Shown: in pieces, positions 8,286-17,340 of the stretch | Layout of the letters: each line of letters begins with the position of its first letter | How positions within the stretch are numbered: the stretch's first letter is position 1 | Assembly (NCBI RefSeq): GCF_945901735.1 | Contig: NZ_CAMDLM010000005.1 | Location: 62,001-126,000, forward strand | Source of the DNA: Limnohabitans sp. Rim8 | GTDB taxonomy: Bacteria; Pseudomonadota; Gammaproteobacteria; Burkholderiales; Burkholderiaceae_C | Length of the DNA: 64,000 nucleotides | Direction of reading: 5' to 3' | Made by a program: the position numbers and the translations under genes | The notes under the pieces: model-generated | Told to the model about the DNA's origin: nothing | Seen by the model: the letters and a program-made list of their open reading frames with translations, nothing else | Databases searched by the model: none

Positions 8286-9446
8286 ATGGATTTTTCCCTC
8301 AATGAAGAACAGAAAATGATGATCGAAACGGTGCGCCGCTTCATCGCCGAAGAACTTCAGCCCCTCGAAAACGAGGTCGAGGAAACAGGTTTTCTGGACA
8401 AGACCAAAGCCCAGGCCATCCACGACAAAGCCAAAACGCTCGGCCTTTACGGCATGAACATGCCCGCTGAGATGGGCGGTGGTGGTCTGTCCAATATGGA
8501 CCGCATCCTGTGCGAAGAGCAGTTCGGCCACACCACCGACATCCTGATCCGCCGCGCTTTTGGCAATGTGTATGAGCCTCTGCTGCACTGCAAGGGCGAG
8601 CAAATTGAGCGCTGGCTCAAACCCGCCGTGGCCGGCAAGCGCACCTGCGCCATCACCATCACCGAATCGGGTGCAGGCTCGGACGCGGCAGGCATCAAAA
8701 CCAACGCCAAGAAAAATGACCAAGGATGGGTACTGAACGGCACCAAGCACTTCATCAGCGATGGCGAGTGGAGCGATTTCTTTTTGGTATCGGCCAAAAC
8801 AGGCGAAAAAGAAATTTCGATGTTCATGGTGGACAAGGGCCTGGCCGGTTTCACCGTGGGCAAGGACCAGAAGATGATGGGTCTGCGCGGCACGCCACAC
8901 TTGGAGCTGTTTTTTGACAACGTGCAAGTCGAAGACGCTGCCTTGCTGGGCGAGGCGGGTCAGGGCTTCAAATTGGCCATGGGCGCACTCAATGTGGTGC
9001 GCCTGGCCCAGGTGGGTGCCCGCGCCGTGGGCAAAGCCACGCATGTGTGCGAGCTGATGCTGAACTGGGCCAATGAGCGCAAGCAGTTCGGCACCAAGAT
9101 CGGTGACTTCCAGATGGTGCAACAGATGATCGCCGACAGCGTGATCGAGATCAACGCGGCCCGCTGGATGGTGTACCACGCCGCCTGGATGCTGGACTGT
9201 GGGGCTGACGCACGCGAGCAGATTGCCATGGTCAAAGTGCACGCGGCTGAGACCCTGGGTCGCGTGGTGGACCGTGCAGTGCAGGTGTTTGGCGGCATGG
9301 GCTTTTGCAAGGAGCTGACCATCGAGCGCTATTACCGCGATGCCCGCATTTACCGCATCTACGACGGCACCAGCGAGATCCACCGGGGCGTGATCGCCAA
9401 GAGCGCGCTCAAGAAGGGTGCTGTGCTGTTTGATGTGAACCGCTGA
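8286..9446 (+). CDS. Acyl-CoA dehydrogenase
   Basis: A 386-residue flavoprotein of standard length for the family. It shows the FAD/substrate signature ITESGAGSDAAGI, the mid-domain beta-strand region (NGTKHFISDGEWSDFFLV), the motif RKQFG, and the C-terminal signature QVFGGMGFCKELTIERYYRDAR followed in the chain by YDGTSEIHRG. It would oxidise an acyl-CoA at the alpha-beta bond and pass electrons to ETF. It is the last gene of the tight plus-strand operon, and a CoA-transferase follows after a repeat-rich gap, so the pair could activate and desaturate the same carboxylate. Confidence 0.9.
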   Translation: MDFSLNEEQKMMIETVRRFIAEELQPLENEVEETGFLDKTKAQAIHDKAKTLGLYGMNMPAEMGGGGLSNMDRILCEEQFGHTTDILIRRAFGNVYEPLLHCKGEQIERWLKPAVAGKRTCAITITESGAGSDAAGIKTNAKKNDQGWVLNGTKHFISDGEWSDFFLVSAKTGEKEISMFMVDKGLAGFTVGKDQKMMGLRGTPHLELFFDNVQVEDAALLGEAGQGFKLAMGALNVVRLAQVGARAVGKATHVCELMLNWANERKQFGTKIGDFQMVQQMIADSVIEINAARWMVYHAAWMLDCGADAREQIAMVKVHAAETLGRVVDRAVQVFGGMGFCKELTIERYYRDARIYRIYDGTSEIHRGVIAKSALKKGAVLFDVNR

Positions 9447-9484
9447 TGAGGGTGTGCCCGCTGTGTCTGCATGGCGGGGGCCGA

Positions 9485-9550
9485 GTGAATGGGATGGGCG
9501 GCCTCCTCATACTGGGGTACCAGAAATCGTCGGCCGCCCATCCCACTCAC
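9485..9550. repeat. Long inverted repeat with nested hairpin
   Basis: Two 19-base arms at 9485-9503 and 9532-9550 are reverse complements with one mismatch (GTGAATGGGATGGGCGGCC against its partner). The 28-base loop contains a further small hairpin, CTGG-GGTA-CCAG. There is no T-run, so it is not a classical terminator. It follows the acyl-CoA dehydrogenase stop by 38 bases and looks like a REP-type element or mRNA-stabilising structure. Confidence 0.7.
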
Positions 9551-9567
9551 ACGGCAGGTCTGCATAG

Positions 9568-9668
9568 ACTTGAAAGATTGTCACCCCGGACTTGAAAGAC
9601 TGTCACCCCGGACTTGATCCGGGGTACATGACTGCAAACCTGGATGCCGGATCAAGTCCGGCATGACA
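9568..9668. repeat. Dispersed repeat with CCGGACTTGATCCGG hairpin arms
   Basis: TGTCACCCCGGACTTGATCC begins at 9601 and is mirrored by CCGGATCAAGTCCGG (9647-9661) followed by TGACA (9664-9668). A partial direct copy, ACTTGAAAGATTGTCACCCC, lies just upstream at about 9568-9587 and again at about 9590-9609. Such CCGGACTTGATCCGG palindromes are scattered through many proteobacterial genomes. With the previous repeat it fills most of the 320-base gap between the acyl-CoA dehydrogenase and the CoA-transferase; no gene is seen there. Confidence 0.7.
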
Positions 9669-9766
9669 AAACCCGGCGACCACAACACCAAACCCGACCA
9701 ACGCCAGAACAGACCCACGCAGCACACCAAAAACTGCCAACTCAGAAATAAGACGAGACTCAAAAA

Positions 9767-11341
9767 ATGCAAACCAAATTCATGACCGCCACCCAAGCGG
9801 CTCAACTGATCCAAGACGGCGACACCGTGGGCCTCATGGGCGGTGGTGGCGGTCTGATGGAAGCAACCCACCTGTTTGAAGCGGTGCAAGAACGTTTTTT
9901 GAGCACGCAACAGCCTCGAAACCTCACCGTCATCCATGCCCTAGGCATTGGCGACAAGAAAACCAAAGGCATGAGCTGCTTCGCGCACGAAGGCCTGGTC
10001 AAGCGCGTCATCGGTGGCCACTGGGTCTGGTCACCGGCCATGCAACAACTGGCCCTGGCCAACAAGATCGAAGCCTATATCCTGCCCGGCGGCGTGAGCA
10101 GCCAACTCATGCGCGAGATCGGCGCAGGCCGTCCCGGCCTCATCAGCCATGTGGGCCTGGGCACCGTATGCGACCCGCGCCACGGCGGGGGCCGCATGAA
10201 CGATGCCGCCCAAGACGACTTGGCCGAAGTCATCACCATTGATGACCGCGAATACCTCCGCTACAAGCCCTTCCCCATCCATGTGGCCATCGTGCGCGCC
10301 AGCAGCGCCGACGAAGACGGCAACATCAGCTTCGAGCACGAAGCGGCCAACCTGGATGCCCAATCGCTGGCCTTGGCAGCGCGCAACAGCGGCGGCAAAG
10401 TCATCGTACAGGTCAAGGAGCGCCTGCCCAAGGGCGCCCTCAAAGCCCGCGAAGTGCGCATCCCCTCGGCCTGGGTGGACGCCATCGTGGTCGATCCGCA
10501 GCAGTCCACCAGCTACGACATCCCGTTCGATGCGGCCTTCAGTGGCGAGCTGACCGGCGCTGAACGCTCGACCAGCGAAGCCCGGGACCACGCCCGTGAA
10601 GTGACCGCCTCGCAAGAGGCTTTCAGCGAGCGTCAAGCCGTGGCACGCCGTGCGCACCAGGAACTCTTCAACACCGACAAAGCCCGCCCGGTCATCAACT
10701 ACGGTGTGGGCGTGCCCGACGCGTTGGCCAAACTGATCGCGACGCGCAACGAACAGCACCGCATCTACCAAACCATCGAGCACGGCACCTACGGTGGTAC
10801 GCTCATGGACGGCGTGCTGTTTGGCTATGCCCGCAACGCCACCGCCATGCTGGACGCGGCCACGCAGTTCGACTTTTACGGCGGCGGCGGTCTGGACATC
10901 GCCTTTTTGGGCTTTGGCGAGTTCGACGAAAAAGGCTCCGTCAACGTGTCACGCTTGGGCGGCGTCACTGTCGGCCCCGGCGGCTTCATCGACATCGCGC
11001 AGAACGCCAAGAAAGTGGTGTTCTGCGGCACGCTCGCTGCCAAGGGCGTGAAGTTAGAGACCGGCGATGGCCAGATACGCGTGGCCACACAAGGGGCTGT
11101 GAAAAAGCTGGTCAAAAAAGTGGATCAAATCACTTTTTCAGGTCCCCAAGGCTTGGTGCGAAAACAAGAGGTGCTTTACCTGACCGAACGTGCCAGCTTT
11201 CGCCTCACACCCCAAGGGATCGAACTGTTCGAAGTCGCCCCCGGCATCGACTTGCAGCGCGATGTGCTCGACCAGATGGACTTTGCGCCTAGGGTAGCCC
11301 CAGATCTGAAGGTGATGGACAGCGCACACTTCAAAGCATGA
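9767..11341 (+). CDS. Acetate/propionate CoA-transferase family protein (YdiF-like)
   Basis: A 524-residue family I CoA-transferase with both alpha-like and beta-like halves in one chain, as in YdiF and propionate CoA-transferase. The N-terminal half has the glycine-rich loop GLMGGGGGL; the C-terminal half has YQTIEHGTYGGTLMDG, whose glutamate is the residue that forms the glutamyl-CoA intermediate. It would move CoA from a donor such as acetyl- or succinyl-CoA to a carboxylic acid. It faces the same way as the acyl-CoA dehydrogenase and converges on the ferredoxin gene, with a terminator between. The acceptor acid is unknown. Confidence 0.88.
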   Translation: MQTKFMTATQAAQLIQDGDTVGLMGGGGGLMEATHLFEAVQERFLSTQQPRNLTVIHALGIGDKKTKGMSCFAHEGLVKRVIGGHWVWSPAMQQLALANKIEAYILPGGVSSQLMREIGAGRPGLISHVGLGTVCDPRHGGGRMNDAAQDDLAEVITIDDREYLRYKPFPIHVAIVRASSADEDGNISFEHEAANLDAQSLALAARNSGGKVIVQVKERLPKGALKAREVRIPSAWVDAIVVDPQQSTSYDIPFDAAFSGELTGAERSTSEARDHAREVTASQEAFSERQAVARRAHQELFNTDKARPVINYGVGVPDALAKLIATRNEQHRIYQTIEHGTYGGTLMDGVLFGYARNATAMLDAATQFDFYGGGGLDIAFLGFGEFDEKGSVNVSRLGGVTVGPGGFIDIAQNAKKVVFCGTLAAKGVKLETGDGQIRVATQGAVKKLVKKVDQITFSGPQGLVRKQEVLYLTERASFRLTPQGIELFEVAPGIDLQRDVLDQMDFAPRVAPDLKVMDSAHFKA

Positions 11342-11359
11342 AGTTCAAATCGCCCCGGA

Positions 11360-11581
11360 TCAAGCCTGACGTCTGTCAGGCTTTTCTGTTTTTACCATCG
11401 TGATCACCCCAAACGGGCAGCGCCGCTCGCATTGGCTGCACCCGGTGCAGCCCTGCTCATCGTGCAGCACCGCATGCTTGCGCCAAGCCACCACCTGCAA
11501 ACTCAGCACCCCCGGTGGACAAGCCGCCACGCACCAGCCGCAACCGGTGCAGCGGGGTGTGTGGATGTGGGGCAGCTTCAC
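11360..11581 (-). CDS. Small 2[4Fe-4S] ferredoxin
   Basis: A 73-residue protein with two four-cysteine clusters: CTGCGWCVAACPPG near the N-terminus and CTGCSQCERRCPFG in the second half. Both follow the CxxCxxCxxxCP pattern, so it should carry two [4Fe-4S] clusters and act as a soluble electron carrier. The start is GTG and overlaps the aroE stop by four bases, which suggests coupled translation. It is the last gene of the minus-strand pmd-aroE run. Its electron partner cannot be named from this window. Confidence 0.88.
   Translation of the reverse strand: MKLPHIHTPRCTGCGWCVAACPPGVLSLQVVAWRKHAVLHDEQGCTGCSQCERRCPFGVITMVKTEKPDRRQA
11362..11393 (+). terminator. Rho-independent terminator of the CoA-transferase gene
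   Basis: AAGCCTGAC (11362-11370) pairs perfectly with GTCAGGCTT (11375-11383) across a GTCT loop and is followed by TTCTGTTTTT. It begins 21 bases after the CoA-transferase stop and overlaps the 3' end of the convergent ferredoxin gene. Confidence 0.85.
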
Positions 11582-12411
11582 ACCAAGGGCAACGTCAGCT
11601 GCGCAATCACCGCAGCGGTATCAGGCCGCACGCCGCGCCACCACGCAAAGGCCTCGGCCGCTTGTTCGGCCAGCATGCCCACGCCATCGGCCACTTGTGT
11701 CACCCCTACTTGTTGGGCCAGCTTCAAAAATGGTGTGAGACCTTTGCCATAGGTCAGGTCGTAAGCCAGGCAGCCGGGTGTAAACACGCTGGCGGGCAAT
11801 GGCGGCAGCTCGGCCGTGAGGCTGGAGGATGTGGCATTCAGTACCACATCAAAAGCCTGCCCTTGCAAGGCGACGTAACCCAAGCCGAGCACTGGCACTT
11901 CACCTGTCTGGTGCTGGTTTGCCAAGGCCACCAACTCATGCGCCTTCGCCACAGTGCGGTTGACGATCACCAACTCGGCAGGCTGCTCGGCCAACAACGG
12001 CAGCAAGGCCCCACGCGTGGCACCCCCCGCGCCCAAAATCAACACACGCCGCCCTTGCAGCGGGCAGCCCAGGTTGTGCACCACATCGCGCACAAGCCCC
12101 ACCCCGTCAAAGTTTTCGGCATACACCTTGTCGCCCTCGAACTTCATGGCATTCACGGCACCGGCCATTTGCGCGCTGAGGGCCAGGTCGGTGGCGTAGG
12201 CAAAAGCGTCAAGCTTGAACGGCGCGGTCACGTTCAGGCCCCGCCCGCCACTGGCGCGAAACGCGTCCACCACCGCCACAAACTCGCCCAAGGGGCCCAG
12301 CAACTTGCCGTAGTCGATGTCTTGCCCTGTGACCTGCGCAAAAGCGCTGTGGATCAAGGGCGATTTGCTTTGCGCAATGGGGTTGCCGATCACGGCGTAG
12401 CGGTCTGTCAT
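11578..12411 (-). CDS. aroE: Shikimate 5-dehydrogenase
   Basis: A 277-residue AroE-family enzyme that would reduce 3-dehydroshikimate to shikimate with NADPH. It shows IGNPIAQSKSP, NVTAPFK with the catalytic lysine, GAVNAMKF, and the cofactor loop LGAGGATRGAL with the NADP-type NRT just after. The conserved NTDG reads NFDG, retaining the catalytic aspartate but replacing threonine. Because it follows the protocatechuate genes and the MFS transporter, it could be a catabolic shikimate or quinate dehydrogenase rather than the biosynthetic one; sequence alone does not settle this. It is separated from the MFS gene by 225 bases in which no gene or clear signal was seen. Confidence 0.85.
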   Translation of the reverse strand: MTDRYAVIGNPIAQSKSPLIHSAFAQVTGQDIDYGKLLGPLGEFVAVVDAFRASGGRGLNVTAPFKLDAFAYATDLALSAQMAGAVNAMKFEGDKVYAENFDGVGLVRDVVHNLGCPLQGRRVLILGAGGATRGALLPLLAEQPAELVIVNRTVAKAHELVALANQHQTGEVPVLGLGYVALQGQAFDVVLNATSSSLTAELPPLPASVFTPGCLAYDLTYGKGLTPFLKLAQQVGVTQVADGVGMLAEQAAEAFAWWRGVRPDTAAVIAQLTLPLV

Positions 12412-12636
12412 GGGGTCATCTCGAACAACAATCCGTCGATCTTATCGCCGCAAAAGGCATGTGGTCGTCGTCTTGAGATTTGCCTCGCATCAAACATGCC
12501 AAAGCATTGATCATTCCGGGCAGATCCGACACCTTGGGACACGGCACCACCGGCAATTCGCGATTATTTAATTCAAAAAATAGGCAAATTGCTGCAGTCT
12601 GCCCCAAATTGCGGCGATGAAAAACCTACAGCACTT

Positions 12637-13860
12637 TCAGTGTCGCCCCACCAGCCGGTAAATCACCGCCCCCAGCACCCCCACCCCCACCGCAACGCCC
12701 GTGAAGGCATTGGCCAACCAGCCTATGTCCACACTTTGGGCCATGAGCAGCACCCCGATGGACTGGCCAAAAAACAGCGAGCAGGCAAACAAAGTCACCG
12801 CGGTGCCGCGTGCGGCCGGGGCCATTTGGGTGGCTTGTACCTGCAAGGTGTTGTGCAGCATGTAAAAGCCCAAACCCGTCATCAAACAAGCCAGCATGCC
12901 CACCCAGACACCACTGCCCCAGGCCAAGACCAGCAAACCGACCGCGACCAATGCCGCCCCTGTGCGCACCAGACCGCGCTCGCCCAGCCAGGCCAGCCAG
13001 CGCCGCGCCATCTGGCTGTAGAGCAAACCGCCCACGCCATAGAGCATCATCACCGAGCCGGCGGCCACCACACTCAAACCATACTGCTGGTGCAAATGCG
13101 TGGGCATGAAGGCCAGGGCGCCGATGACCAAGGCACCTTCGGTGGCCGTCACGCCCATCACCCAGCGTACCCGGGGCATGACCAACAACTGACCCGTCAA
13201 GCGAAACGAGTCGACGATACTGGGAGCCTGACTCGATGCGGGTGCGGATGACTTTTGTCGCTCACGCCACAACAGCAATGCAGGCCATGCGAACATCGCC
13301 GCCAACAAAACAAAGGCCGAGCGCCAGCCCAAGGTGTCGGCGGCAAAGCCTCCAAACCACAAGCCGCTCATCATGCCGATGACGGTGGCGCTCATCAGTT
13401 TGGCCAGGGTTTCCTGCCTGCGTTCATACGGCACCTGGTCGCCCACCCAAGCCATGGACAGCGGGATGATGCCCGCTGCCGCCGCGCCCATCAAGCCGCG
13501 CATGACCAAGAGCATGGGCAAGTTGACCGACAGCGCTGTGATGGTGCTGAACAGCGCACAAGCGGCCACCGCCAACGAGACCACACGCAGCTTGCCAAAA
13601 CGCTCGCCCAAGGGGCCATAGAACAATTGCATCAAACCATAGACCACGGCGAACACCGAGACCACGCCCGATGCCTCGCCGGTGCTGACCTGAAATTCCT
13701 CACCCAGCACCACCAACATCGGATCACCAATGCGCATGGACGCCATGCTGGCAAAGCCAGCCAAGCCCAGCAATTGCAGGTGCCTGCGTTCTTGAGATGG
13801 CGTCAACAGGGTCAAGCTCAAGCCAGTTGCTGCTCCAGATCGTGCAAGATCTGGTAACAA
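12637..13860 (-). CDS. MFS transporter
   Basis: A roughly 400-residue major facilitator with about twelve hydrophobic segments. The loop between the second and third segments reads GPLGERFGKLRVV, matching the MFS motif A. The longest ATG start (13860) overlaps pmdC by 43 bases; a start at the TTG codons around the pmdC stop, preceded by GGAG, is also plausible. Its place directly behind pmdC suggests uptake or export of protocatechuate or a related aromatic acid. It is not obviously an aromatic-acid:H+ symporter of the PcaK type, so the substrate remains open. Confidence 0.85.
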   Translation of the reverse strand: MLPDLARSGAATGLSLTLLTPSQERRHLQLLGLAGFASMASMRIGDPMLVVLGEEFQVSTGEASGVVSVFAVVYGLMQLFYGPLGERFGKLRVVSLAVAACALFSTITALSVNLPMLLVMRGLMGAAAAGIIPLSMAWVGDQVPYERRQETLAKLMSATVIGMMSGLWFGGFAADTLGWRSAFVLLAAMFAWPALLLWRERQKSSAPASSQAPSIVDSFRLTGQLLVMPRVRWVMGVTATEGALVIGALAFMPTHLHQQYGLSVVAAGSVMMLYGVGGLLYSQMARRWLAWLGERGLVRTGAALVAVGLLVLAWGSGVWVGMLACLMTGLGFYMLHNTLQVQATQMAPAARGTAVTLFACSLFFGQSIGVLLMAQSVDIGWLANAFTGVAVGVGVLGAVIYRLVGRH

Positions 13861-14771
13861 GGCAAGACCTGTGCGATGCTCGAATTGGGCTCACGGCCTT
13901 CGTGGATGGCCGCAAAAAACTCGCGGTCTTGCAGCTCAATGCCGTTCATCGACACCGCCACTTGGGATACATCGATCTTTTCTTCCTTACCGGTGAACAG
14001 GTCGTCGTAGCGGGCCAGGTAGGTGCCGGTGTCGCCGATGTAGCGAAAGTAAGTGCCCAGAGGGCCGTCGTTGTTGAACGACAGACTCAAAGTGCAAATA
14101 GCGCCGTTGGCCGCCTGGAGCTGGATGCTCATGTCCATGGCGATGCCCAAAGCCAGGTGAATCGGACCCTGAACGGCGTTGGCTTTGACAATGGGGCTGC
14201 CGCACTGGTAGGCGAACAGGTCCACCGTGTGGGCCGCGTGGTGCCACAGCAGGTGGTCGGTCCAGCTGCGGGCTTGGCCGAGCGCGTTCATGTTGGTGCG
14301 GCGGAAGAAATAGGTCTGCACATCCATCTGCTGGATGTTGAACTCACCGGCCTTGATTTTTTGGTTGACCCACTGGTGGCTGGGGTTGAAGCGGCGGGTG
14401 TGGCCCACCATGGCCACCAAGCCAGTTTCCTTTTGGACCCGCAGCACTTCCTGGCCTTCTTTGTACACATCGCACAGCGGAATCTCGACCTGCACATGCT
14501 TGCCCGCCTTCAGACAAGCCAGGGTCTGGCTGGCGTGCATTTGAGTGGGGGTGCACAGGATAACGGCATCGACTTCTTTCAAAGCCAGTGACTCGTTCAA
14601 GTCGGTGGTGACGTGGCCAATGCCGTATTTGTCCGCCACCTCTTTGGTTTTGGTGAACTCGCGGCCGATCAGTGACACCACTTCCACGCCGTCGATGTTT
14701 TGGATGCCGTCCAGGTGTTTGATGCCGAAGGCACCTGCGCCAGCGAGGGCGACTTTGATGGTTTTGCGCAT
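13818..14771 (-). CDS. pmdC: 4-carboxy-2-hydroxymuconate-6-semialdehyde dehydrogenase
   Basis: A 317-residue Gfo/Idh/MocA-type NAD(P) dehydrogenase corresponding to LigC/PmdC. It has the Rossmann loop ALAGAGAFGIKHLDGI and an extended dimer face. The family role is to oxidise the hemiacetal of 4-carboxy-2-hydroxymuconate-6-semialdehyde, the ring-opened product of PmdAB, to 2-pyrone-4,6-dicarboxylate. The assignment rests on the family and on its place immediately after pmdA and pmdB. A REPIN-like hairpin separates it from pmdB. Confidence 0.92.
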   Translation of the reverse strand: MRKTIKVALAGAGAFGIKHLDGIQNIDGVEVVSLIGREFTKTKEVADKYGIGHVTTDLNESLALKEVDAVILCTPTQMHASQTLACLKAGKHVQVEIPLCDVYKEGQEVLRVQKETGLVAMVGHTRRFNPSHQWVNQKIKAGEFNIQQMDVQTYFFRRTNMNALGQARSWTDHLLWHHAAHTVDLFAYQCGSPIVKANAVQGPIHLALGIAMDMSIQLQAANGAICTLSLSFNNDGPLGTYFRYIGDTGTYLARYDDLFTGKEEKIDVSQVAVSMNGIELQDREFFAAIHEGREPNSSIAQVLPCYQILHDLEQQLA

Positions 14772-14794
14772 GGGTTGATCCTTATAGGGTTTCT

Positions 14795-14862
14795 GTAGGA
14801 GCGGTCTCTGACCGCGATGGGCTCGCGATAGGGCAGGGATCGCGGTCAGAGACCGCTCCTAC
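14795..14862. repeat. REPIN-like hairpin repeat, GTAGGAGCGG type
   Basis: Two perfect 24-base reverse-complement arms at 14795-14818 and 14839-14862 begin with GTAGGAGCGGTCTCTGACCG and its complement, around a 20-base loop. The GTAGG ends are typical of REP sequences mobilised by RAYT transposases. It fills the space between pmdB and pmdC, so it lies inside the operon transcript. Confidence 0.8.
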
Positions 14863-14867
14863 GAGGT

Positions 14868-15782
<915 letters not shown>

Positions 15783-16220
15783 TTAAAGTTTTTTCCCGGC
15801 TGCGCCTTGGGGCTGGTTGTGCGCCTGGGCGCTGCCGTTTTCGCCGATGTAGCGGTTGCCTTCCACGCTGCGGCCGCCTGCGATCATCATGTTGCGGTAT
15901 TCCCCTTCGGTCATCCCGGTCATCGAGCCCGCCATTTGCTGGAAGCTCTTGCCATCGGTCGCGCCGATCTTAGCGAGGAAGTAAATGTTGCCGCCGGTGC
16001 GCATGCACCAGTTCAGGTCGCGCGCCAACACGGCCTGCTTTTGCTCTTCGGTCATTGGCCACTCGTCCAGATAGGCCCGCTCGTCGGCCTTGAACTTTTC
16101 ACGGTTCTCGGCTTTCATGAGTGACATGCAGAATTGGTTGAGCCAATAGCCTTTGCGCGATTGCTCGGCATCAAAAATGATGGTGCCGGGCACGTCTGTG
16201 TAGGGTTTGTCTAGAGCCAT
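15783..16220 (-). CDS. pmdA: Protocatechuate 4,5-dioxygenase, alpha subunit
   Basis: A 145-residue LigA/PmdA small subunit, at the expected length. It is all-helical in the family and closes over the PmdB active site without binding metal. Recognisable segments include DVPGTIIFD, NQFCMSLMKAENREKF, and ARDLNWCMRTGGNIYFLAK. It directly precedes pmdB, the standard order of the two genes. Upstream, a 147-base gap with a dispersed hairpin repeat separates it from pmdD. Confidence 0.96.
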   Translation of the reverse strand: MALDKPYTDVPGTIIFDAEQSRKGYWLNQFCMSLMKAENREKFKADERAYLDEWPMTEEQKQAVLARDLNWCMRTGGNIYFLAKIGATDGKSFQQMAGSMTGMTEGEYRNMMIAGGRSVEGNRYIGENGSAQAHNQPQGAAGKKL

Positions 16221-16256
16221 CAGGTTCCTTGGGGTTTCAATGGTGGTTCAAAGCAG

Positions 16257-16357
16257 GATCGCCACGTCGCTTCGCTCCTCGCGATGACGGCGCACAATGA
16301 TCCCTTCATAGAGATGGATGTCCCAATTTTCGTCATGGCGAGCGAAGCGTGGCCATC
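16257..16357. repeat. Dispersed inverted repeat, GCTTCGCTC type
   Basis: The left arm (16257-16289) contains GCCACGTCGCTTCGCTCCTC then GCGATGACG; the right arm (16331-16357) contains CGTCATGGCGAGCGAAGCGT then GGCCATC. The arms are imperfect reverse complements. This belongs to a type of short dispersed repeat common between genes in many proteobacteria. It sits between pmdD and pmdA inside the operon. Confidence 0.65.
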
Positions 16358-16367
16358 CATGTGGACG

Positions 16368-17315
16368 TCAAGCCATCTCTTCCGGCCAATACAAGCGCAT
16401 CGGGTTGTCCACCAACAATTGACGTTGCAACTCGGCGGTCGGTGCGATGTGCGGGATGAAGTCGACCAACAGGCCGTCGTCGGGCATGTGGTCTTTCAGG
16501 TTGGGGTGCGGCCAGTCAGTGCCCCACAACACGCGATCGGGAAACGCTTGCACGATGCGCTGGGCAAAGGGGATCACGTCTTGGTACGCGCCCCGTTCCA
16601 AATCTTTTTCGCCATTCAAAGCCTTGGGGCCAGTCACCGACAACCGCTCGGGGCAAGACACCTTGCTCCAGACATTGGTATGCTCGCGCATGAATTTCTC
16701 GAACAACGCAAACTGCGGTCCATCCACAGGCAGCGACACATCGGGGCGGCCCATGTGGTCCACCACCACGGTGGTGGGCAGTGCGGTGAAGAAATCCCAC
16801 AGCTCAGGCAGGTCCACGGCTTCAAAGTAAATGACCACATGCCAACCCCATTTCTGGATGCGGCTGGCGATCTCCATCAGCTCGTCCTTGGGAGTGAAGT
16901 CCACCAGGCGCTTGACGAAGTTGAAGCGCACGCCGCGCACACCGGCGTCGTGCATGGCCTGGATTTCTTGGTCGGTCACGCTGCGCTTGACGGTGGCCAC
17001 GCCACGCGCTTTGCCGCCCGAGCTGACCAAAGCGTCCACCATGGCGCGGTTGTCCGCACCATGACAGGTGGCCTGCACCACCACATTGCGCGCAAAGCCC
17101 AAGTGGTCACGCAGCGCATACAGCTGGTGCTTGCTGGCATCGCATGGCGTGTACTTGCGCTCGGGCGCATAGGGAAATTCGGCGCCGGGCCCAAACACGT
17201 GGCAATGCGCATCCACCGCGCCTGCGGGCAGTTGGAAGCGCGGCTTGCTTGGGCCGGTGTACCAGTCCATCCAGCCCGGGGTTTTGGTGAAGTCACCAGT
17301 GGTCGGTTTGCTCAT
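16368..17315 (-). CDS. pmdD: 2-pyrone-4,6-dicarboxylate lactonase
   Basis: A 315-residue amidohydrolase-2 family protein matching LigI/PmdD. It hydrolyses 2-pyrone-4,6-dicarboxylate to 4-oxalomesaconate. The first active-site motif is VDAHCHVFGPG; others are GVRGVRFNFVKR, VVDHMGRPD and the C-terminal LWGTDWPHPN, whose aspartate is catalytic in the family. The LigI class is unusual among amidohydrolases in working without a metal. It lies between pmdF and pmdA, as in Comamonas. Confidence 0.95.
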   Translation of the reverse strand: MSKPTTGDFTKTPGWMDWYTGPSKPRFQLPAGAVDAHCHVFGPGAEFPYAPERKYTPCDASKHQLYALRDHLGFARNVVVQATCHGADNRAMVDALVSSGGKARGVATVKRSVTDQEIQAMHDAGVRGVRFNFVKRLVDFTPKDELMEIASRIQKWGWHVVIYFEAVDLPELWDFFTALPTTVVVDHMGRPDVSLPVDGPQFALFEKFMREHTNVWSKVSCPERLSVTGPKALNGEKDLERGAYQDVIPFAQRIVQAFPDRVLWGTDWPHPNLKDHMPDDGLLVDFIPHIAPTAELQRQLLVDNPMRLYWPEEMA

Positions 17316-17340
17316 GTCGAATGCCTTTCAAATGTCTTTT

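Noticed and set aside
11515-12510. 331-residue plus-strand frame
   Set aside because: Antisense to aroE, which has clear motifs; no domain seen.
12416-12607. 63-residue minus-strand frame in the aroE-MFS gap
   Set aside because: No ribosome site, domain or conserved composition; the gap is more likely regulatory.
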